Source: Pseudoxanthomonas sp.
Lineage (GTDB): Bacteria > Pseudomonadota > Gammaproteobacteria > Xanthomonadales > Xanthomonadaceae
Reading direction: 5' to 3'
DNA length: 64,000 nucleotides
NCBI RefSeq assembly: GCF_002863005.1
Contig: NZ_PKDG01000015.1
Span: 248,001 to 312,000, forward strand
The notes beneath the pieces were generated by a model. The model was not told the origin of the DNA. It saw only the letters and a program-made list of their open reading frames with translations, and did no database searches. Position numbers and translations under genes: made by a program. Shown piece by piece: positions 59,777 to 64,000 of this stretch (its first letter is position 1; each line of letters starts with the position of its first letter).

Positions 59777-60431
59777 TTCGTTCCTTGCAGCGCGCGCGTT
59801 ACTCGACTAGCTCCGCATCAGCATGATGCATGAGATGTTTTACGTTCAAGCTGCTCCGCCGCGCAACGAAGTCGTGTAGGAAAATTCCTACATCCAGCTG
59901 AAGTTTCGCGTGTATCCATTGATCGCGTCACGCAAGCGTTCATCGCAGTGAAGAATGATTTCACATTGGATGTGACGTCGTTCCTGCTTTCACATCGACC
60001 TTCACATTCATGATCGTACCTGTCGTTTTGATTTAATCGTATTGAAACAAGTGCCTTGTTTTATAGGGTTTTGATGCGATACGCGATGCGGGGTTGAAAC
60101 GACATAAACATGTTTACGTTTCTTCTCGTGTTGACGTCGCAAAAAGCCGTGGCTATGTTCGGCTCGACTGGCGTGATGCAGTGCGCGGCCGCAATGTGCG
60201 ACGCACGTTAAGCGCTTGAAGGAAATGCAAGGAGCTTCGACGCATGGATGCGGTGACAGGGGGCAGTGCGCAGGACAGTTGCCTGCGCAGTGCGATGAGC
60301 ACGGGATCATTCCTGATTCCCGCGCATGCTGGCGCGCATTGCCGCCCCGAAACATTCTTCAGTGCCGTGACGCGTTTCCCGAGAGGCGCGCAAGGGAAGT
60401 GGGTTGCTGACGATTGCAGAAAGGTGGATTC
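59777..60431. promoter_or_regulatory. 655-bp AT-rich divergent control region of the T4SS
   Basis: No gene is visible. One line (60001-60060) is 35% GC against about 68% in the surrounding genes. Contents: TGTAGGAA-AA-TTCCTACA (59875-59892); TCACAT-TGG-ATGTGA (59961-59975); two more TTCACAT copies (59989-59995 and 60001-60007); and the palindrome TAAACATGTTTA (60105-60116). AT-rich DNA of this kind suits promoters for both directions and silencing by H-NS-like proteins. Individual -10/-35 pairs cannot be fixed. Confidence 0.6.
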
Positions 60432-60872
60432 GTGATCCGAAACGTCGTTTTCCGCAGGATGATGGTGTCGTGTTTCGTGGTGCTGGTCGCGGGGTGCGCG
60501 ACGCCGCAGGCGGCGGATATCCACGGGCGCTGGCGTCCGGTGAACCGGTTCGCCGAGGCGCCCCAGGCCATCCCACTGCAGCAGGCTTACATCTACCAGG
60601 CCTCCCCGGCGGATGGCACGCTCAAGACCATGCTCACCCGCTGGGCGAAGGACGGCAGCCTTACGCTCGCCTACCTGCATCCCAACGACTACACGCTGCA
60701 CGCGCCGGTCGCACAGATCCGTACCGGGAGCCTGGAGGATGCCGCCGCCGCGCTCTCCGCTGCTTACGCCGACCAGGGCGTTCGCGTGGTGATCGAACGC
60801 CCCCGGATCATCGTGAGCCAGGCGTCGCTACCCTCCGCCGACGTGACGCCCGCCGCGTCGCTGGGCGACTGA
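60432..60872 (+). CDS. virB7: VirB7-like outer-membrane lipoprotein with extra C-terminal domain
   Basis: Lipoprotein of 146 residues belonging to the T4SS outer-membrane ring with VirB9 and VirB10. GTG at 60432 has SD AGGTGG; the signal MIRNVVFRRMMVSCFVVLVA ends in the lipobox VAGC (Cys22). Classical VirB7 is only about 45-60 residues; here about 85 more residues form a globular domain (LKTMLTRWAKDGSLTLAYLH, SLEDAAAALSAAYADQGVRV) resembling the N0 domain of the Xanthomonas VirB7 (Xac2622) and secretins. This marks the Xanthomonadales-type (X-T4SS) system, which injects toxins into rival bacteria. Confidence 0.85.
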   Translation: MIRNVVFRRMMVSCFVVLVAGCATPQAADIHGRWRPVNRFAEAPQAIPLQQAYIYQASPADGTLKTMLTRWAKDGSLTLAYLHPNDYTLHAPVAQIRTGSLEDAAAALSAAYADQGVRVVIERPRIIVSQASLPSADVTPAASLGD

Positions 60873-60888
60873 CGCCGACGGCTCGCGC

Positions 60889-61806
60889 ATGTTCAAGAAG
60901 AAAACCTCTTCTCCCGAGATCGACCGTGCCGTGGCGCATGGTGTCAGCTTCGAGCTGACGCTGGCAGAACGCGCACGCAAGAGCGAACGCCGCGCCTGGA
61001 TGGTCGCGTGGTCGGCCATCCTGATGTCGTTGATCCTGGCGGGGGGCTATTTCCTCTTCCTGCCCCTCAAGGAGAAGGTGCCGTATCTCGTCATGGCCGA
61101 TCCGTACACCGGTACGGCCAGCGTGGCGCGCCTCTCCGGCAACTTCCAGGACCGCGACGTCACGACCGAAGAGGCGATCAACAAGAGCAACGTGGCGCAG
61201 TTCGTGCTGGCGCGTGAATCCTACGACTCGGGCCTGGTCGGCCAGCGCAACTGGCGCACGACGCTCTCGATGGCGGGCCCTGCGGTCGCGCCGGCTTACA
61301 TCGCACTGCATTCGGAGAGCAATCCGGAGCGGCCTTTCCGGCTCTACGGCAGCGCCAGTTCCGTGCGGACCCGGATCCTCAGCATCGTCCTGATCGGCGG
61401 CGGCGCCGGTGCGCGCCCGACGGGCGCCACCGTGCGATTCCAGCGCAGCCTGTACGACAAGGGGCGTGGCCAGGCACAGCCCCTGGACAGCCGGATCGCG
61501 ACCCTCGAATTCACCTACAACCCGGACCTGCGGCTGAGTGAGGAGGACCGGTTGCTGAATCCGCTGGGATTCCGCGTCACCAACTATCGCGTGGACGATG
61601 ACTTCGCGGCGGCGACCGTGCCGGAGCGCGAGTTCCCCATGCCGCCGGCCGCCGCGCCCGTGTCGGCTGCGGCGACGCCGCAGGTTGCAGAACCTGCCGC
61701 GGCAGGCACGCCGCCCGCGCCCCCCAGTGAGAACGATGTGTCGACGACCCCGCAGCCCGCGGAGCAGTCGGAACCCGAGACGCGACCCGGAGTGCCCCAA
61801 CGATGA
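60889..61806 (+). CDS. virB8: VirB8 inner-membrane T4SS subunit
   Basis: Bitopic protein of 305 residues: cytosolic N-terminus, membrane helix about 36-58 (VAWSAILMSLILAGGYFLFL), NTF2-like periplasmic domain to about 240 (PYLVMADPYTGTASVARLSG, VLARESYDSGLVGQRNWRTT, ATLEFTYNPDLRLSEEDRLL, NPLGFRVTNYRVDDD), then a Pro/Ala/Glu-rich disordered tail of about 60 residues not found in Agrobacterium VirB8. Dimeric scaffold linking the inner membrane to the core complex. Starts 16 bases after virB7 and overlaps virB9 by four. Confidence 0.93.
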   Translation: MFKKKTSSPEIDRAVAHGVSFELTLAERARKSERRAWMVAWSAILMSLILAGGYFLFLPLKEKVPYLVMADPYTGTASVARLSGNFQDRDVTTEEAINKSNVAQFVLARESYDSGLVGQRNWRTTLSMAGPAVAPAYIALHSESNPERPFRLYGSASSVRTRILSIVLIGGGAGARPTGATVRFQRSLYDKGRGQAQPLDSRIATLEFTYNPDLRLSEEDRLLNPLGFRVTNYRVDDDFAAATVPEREFPMPPAAAPVSAAATPQVAEPAAAGTPPAPPSENDVSTTPQPAEQSEPETRPGVPQR

Positions 61807-62567
61807 GGTTGAAGTACGCCCTGCGGCGCCTGGCCGCCATTGGCCTGCTGCTCATGACGCTGCCTGCGGTGGCGCAGGTGATCGAGGAGTACACGTACTC
61901 ACCGGACAAGGTGTACCCGGTGCGCACCGGCCTGGGCATCACCACGCAGATCGAACTGTCGCCGCACGAGGAAATCCTGGATTTCAGCACCGGGTTCAGC
62001 GGCGGATGGGATATCAGCCGCCGCGGCAACGTGTTCTACCTGAAGCCGAAGAACGTCGACGTGGACACCAACCTGCTGGTGCGCACGGCAGCGCATTCGT
62101 ACATCTTCGAACTGAGGGTGGTGGCGACGGACTGGCGCGTGCTGGACCAGGCCCGCGCGGCAGGCGTGCAGTACCGCATCAAGTTCGCCTATCCGGGCGA
62201 CACCAGTTTCGCCGGCACGGCCAACAAGCCGCAGGAAGTGGCGTCGGAACTCAACACCGACGTGGAGCCGGGGCGCGCGTACCACTTCAACTACGAGTAC
62301 GCCCAGCGCAAGCGCGGCCCCACCTGGCTGGTGCCCACGACCGTGTACGACGATCGCCGCTTCACCTATATCCGGATGGGCGACCGCACGCGCTTCCCGA
62401 GCGGCAACTTCCCGGTCGTATTCGCGCGCGACAGCGAGGACGGCGATGAATTCGTCGTCAACTCGACCGTGCAGGACGACACCATCGTCGTCCACGGCAC
62501 GTATCCCTACTTGGTCATCCGCCACGGCGACAACGTGGTCGGTCTGCGCAGGAGCCCGGAGCAATGA
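61803..62567 (+). CDS. virB9: VirB9 T4SS outer-membrane-complex subunit
   Basis: A 254-residue exported protein (signal ALRRLAAIGLLLMTLPAVAQ). N-terminal domain has VYPVRTGLGITTQIELSPHE, SGGWDISRRGNVFYLKPKNV and TNLLVRTAAHSYIFELRVVA; C-terminal beta domain is from about residue 150 (PTTVYDDRRFTYIRMGDRTR, VVNSTVQDDTIVVHGTYPYL). It forms the ring with VirB7 and VirB10. Overlaps virB8 and virB10 by four bases each. Confidence 0.95.
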   Translation: MRLKYALRRLAAIGLLLMTLPAVAQVIEEYTYSPDKVYPVRTGLGITTQIELSPHEEILDFSTGFSGGWDISRRGNVFYLKPKNVDVDTNLLVRTAAHSYIFELRVVATDWRVLDQARAAGVQYRIKFAYPGDTSFAGTANKPQEVASELNTDVEPGRAYHFNYEYAQRKRGPTWLVPTTVYDDRRFTYIRMGDRTRFPSGNFPVVFARDSEDGDEFVVNSTVQDDTIVVHGTYPYLVIRHGDNVVGLRRSPEQ

Positions 62568-63769
62568 ACCAGACGCCGCACGATCAGCCGGACACGGGCC
62601 CCGAACGGGCAGCGCCGCAGAGCCCCTACCAGACATCGCGTCCCGCACCGGAGCCGGACCTCGACGCGAATGCGCCATACCTGCGCTCCGCGGATGTGCA
62701 GCGGCTCAATCGCAAGGCGCTGCTGTTCCTAGGTGGGATCGTGGCGCTTCTGCTGCTGAGTGCGTTCTGGATATTCAACAGTGTTACGTCAGATGCAGAT
62801 GATGTGGCGGGCAAAAGAGCCCAAGGTGAACAGGTCGTGATTCCTGCGGCACCTAAGGACTTACCAGAATTGCCCCCTGAGCAGCCTGCCATGGTTGCCG
62901 AACCCGATCTCCCGCCGCTACCAGTCATCGACGACACGCCGCAACCACCGCCGGGGTTGGCGATTCCGGATATGGGTAATGCGACATCAAATCAACCGAC
63001 CTTGCGCGAGCGCCGCATCATGGATGGCGCTGGGATGGGCAGCGGAGTCGCTGGCCAATCCTCGGGCATGGCTGGTGTGATGTCGCCAGACGAATATGCC
63101 AGGTTGATGATGCAGGCTGGCGTGGAACCGGAGCCAACTTCGTCCCAGAAAGCTGAGGACCTGGCGAGTGCCAAGCCGCTGTACAACCCCAATACCCTGC
63201 TGTTGCGCGGCACCTACATCCGCTGCGTGCTCGAATCCCGCGTGATCACCGATGTGCCGGGTTATACCTCCTGCGTGGTGACCGAGCCGGTGTACTCGGT
63301 CAACGGCAAGCGCCTGTTGCTACCGCGCGGCTCGAAGGTGATGGGCAGCTACAACTCGGAGGCCATCATCGGTGAGCGCGCCGCCATCGTCTGGGACCGG
63401 ATCACCACACCGACCGGCATGGACGTGAACATGCGCAGTCCGGGTACCGACATGCTCGGCGCGGCCGGCAACCCGGGACACTATTCGGCGCATTGGGCAC
63501 AGCGCATCTCATCCGCCCTGCTCATCAGCATGCTGAGCGATGCCTTCAAGTACGCGGGCGCGAAGAATGGTCCGCAGGAGACCTCCATCATCAATGGCGC
63601 CATCGTCCAGAACCCCTACGAAAGCAACACCGCCAGGACGATGGAGCGCTTGGCCAACATGGCGCTGGACCGGAACATGGCGCGCCCACCGACGGTGACG
63701 ATCAACCAGGGCACGATCGTCAATGTGTACGTGGCGCGTGACGTCGACTTCTCCGCGGTGATGCGCTGA
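62564..63769 (+). CDS. virB10: VirB10 T4SS core protein spanning both membranes
   Basis: A 401-residue TonB-like subunit. Cytosolic N-terminus about 1-47, inner-membrane helix about 48-70 (KALLFLGGIVALLLLSAFWI), Pro-rich periplasmic linker to about 130 (LPELPPEQPAMVAEPDLPPL), then the C-terminal beta-barrel with the outer-membrane antenna region: LLRGTYIRCVLESRVITDVP, GSKVMGSYNSEAIIGERAAI, HYSAHWAQRISSALLISMLS. Bases about 62770-63170, encoding the linker, are lower in GC (two sampled lines 55-57%) and use rarer codons than the flanks, so the gene is mosaic. Overlaps virB9; virB11 starts 13 bases after the stop. Confidence 0.95.
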   Translation: MNQTPHDQPDTGPERAAPQSPYQTSRPAPEPDLDANAPYLRSADVQRLNRKALLFLGGIVALLLLSAFWIFNSVTSDADDVAGKRAQGEQVVIPAAPKDLPELPPEQPAMVAEPDLPPLPVIDDTPQPPPGLAIPDMGNATSNQPTLRERRIMDGAGMGSGVAGQSSGMAGVMSPDEYARLMMQAGVEPEPTSSQKAEDLASAKPLYNPNTLLLRGTYIRCVLESRVITDVPGYTSCVVTEPVYSVNGKRLLLPRGSKVMGSYNSEAIIGERAAIVWDRITTPTGMDVNMRSPGTDMLGAAGNPGHYSAHWAQRISSALLISMLSDAFKYAGAKNGPQETSIINGAIVQNPYESNTARTMERLANMALDRNMARPPTVTINQGTIVNVYVARDVDFSAVMR

Positions 63770-63782
63770 CGGGCGTTCATTC

Positions 63783-64000
63783 ATGGATACGCAGAACGAG
63801 CCCCTTGCCCGCATCTCCAACGAGTTCCTGGACTACCAGTACCAGGTGCTCGGGATCGGCGATCACATGCAGTCCTCGGACGTCACCGAGATCTGCATCA
63901 ATCGCCCCGGTGAGCTCTATCTCGAAACGGCACGGGCGGGGTGGCTCAAGGCCGACGTGCCGACGCTCACCTTCGAGCGCGCCCGGCAGTTCTGCACCTC
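63783..64000 (+). CDS. virB11: VirB11 ATPase, N-terminal part (cut by window end)
   Basis: First 72 codons of the hexameric traffic ATPase that energises assembly and switching of the T4SS. The visible part (FLDYQYQVLGIGDHMQSSDV, TEICINRPGELYLE) is the N-terminal domain of VirB11/GSPII ATPases; Walker motifs lie beyond the window. ATG 63783 follows virB10. Confidence 0.88.
   Translation, partial: MDTQNEPLARISNEFLDYQYQVLGIGDHMQSSDVTEICINRPGELYLETARAGWLKADVPTLTFERARQFCT

Overview
The window looks like a chromosomal piece of a high-GC gammaproteobacterium of the Xanthomonadaceae (Lysobacteraceae), something like Pseudoxanthomonas, Stenotrophomonas or Lysobacter. The reasons are the GC content (hand-counted ordinary gene lines are near 68%), the xanthomonad-style gene set, several families of long palindromic intergenic repeats, TAnnnT -10 boxes close to start codons, and a Xanthomonas-type (X-T4SS) secretion locus whose VirB7 carries an extra C-terminal domain. 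The genus is inference from gene content only.

Layout. 1-1.4 kb: end of kdpD, then kdpE. 1.4-3.1 kb: a secreted FG-GAP repeat protein of lower GC. 3.2-9.1 kb: dusA, a CtlX/arginine-deiminase-like hydrolase, a PhoP/PhoQ-like pair and mtfA. 9.2-14.1 kb: a likely operon with a one-chain DAK2-DegV (FakA/FakB-like) protein, plsY, birA, coaX and a SPOR protein, ending at tRNA-Thr(UGU). 14.2-22.7 kb: arginase, two entericidin-like lipoproteins, CsbD, trpS, an MBL hydrolase, an M28 peptidase, a BLUF photoreceptor and a VOC protein. 22.8-26.4 kb: E2, E1-beta and E1-alpha of a 2-oxoacid dehydrogenase, transcribed leftwards, with repeat DNA read as protein in two of the three genes. 26.6-29.9 kb: a large secreted ExeM/NucH-type nuclease.

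30-37.6 kb: aromatic amino-acid catabolism (kynA, a peptide transporter, a MarR regulator divergent from hppD, hmgA), with a DUF559 nuclease gene bracketed by 40-bp inverted repeats sitting between hppD and hmgA. 37.6-44.7 kb: a Ca/Na antiporter and a six-gene Mrp antiporter operon (A/B fused, then C-G). 44.7-49.7 kb: an NAD-binding protein, a DUF962 protein, purC, a small DnaJ protein, rpe and a YegS-like lipid kinase. 49.8-56.9 kb: a loosely packed trp cluster (trpE, ltaE-like, SIMPL, trpG, trpD, ABM, trpC, HAD), preceded by a possible Trp-codon leader ORF. 57-64 kb: a zinc-ribbon protein, then the T4SS: virD4 and a coiled-coil membrane protein leftwards, a 655-bp AT-rich divergent control region, and virB7-virB8-virB9-virB10-virB11 rightwards, the last cut by the window end.

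The best candidates for something undescribed are the DUF559/inverted-repeat cassette, repeats domesticated inside the dehydrogenase genes, the FakA-FakB-like fusion beside plsY, the trp leader ORF, and the regulatory island and coiled-coil protein of the T4SS. No rRNA, CRISPR array, prophage or recognisable insertion sequence was seen.
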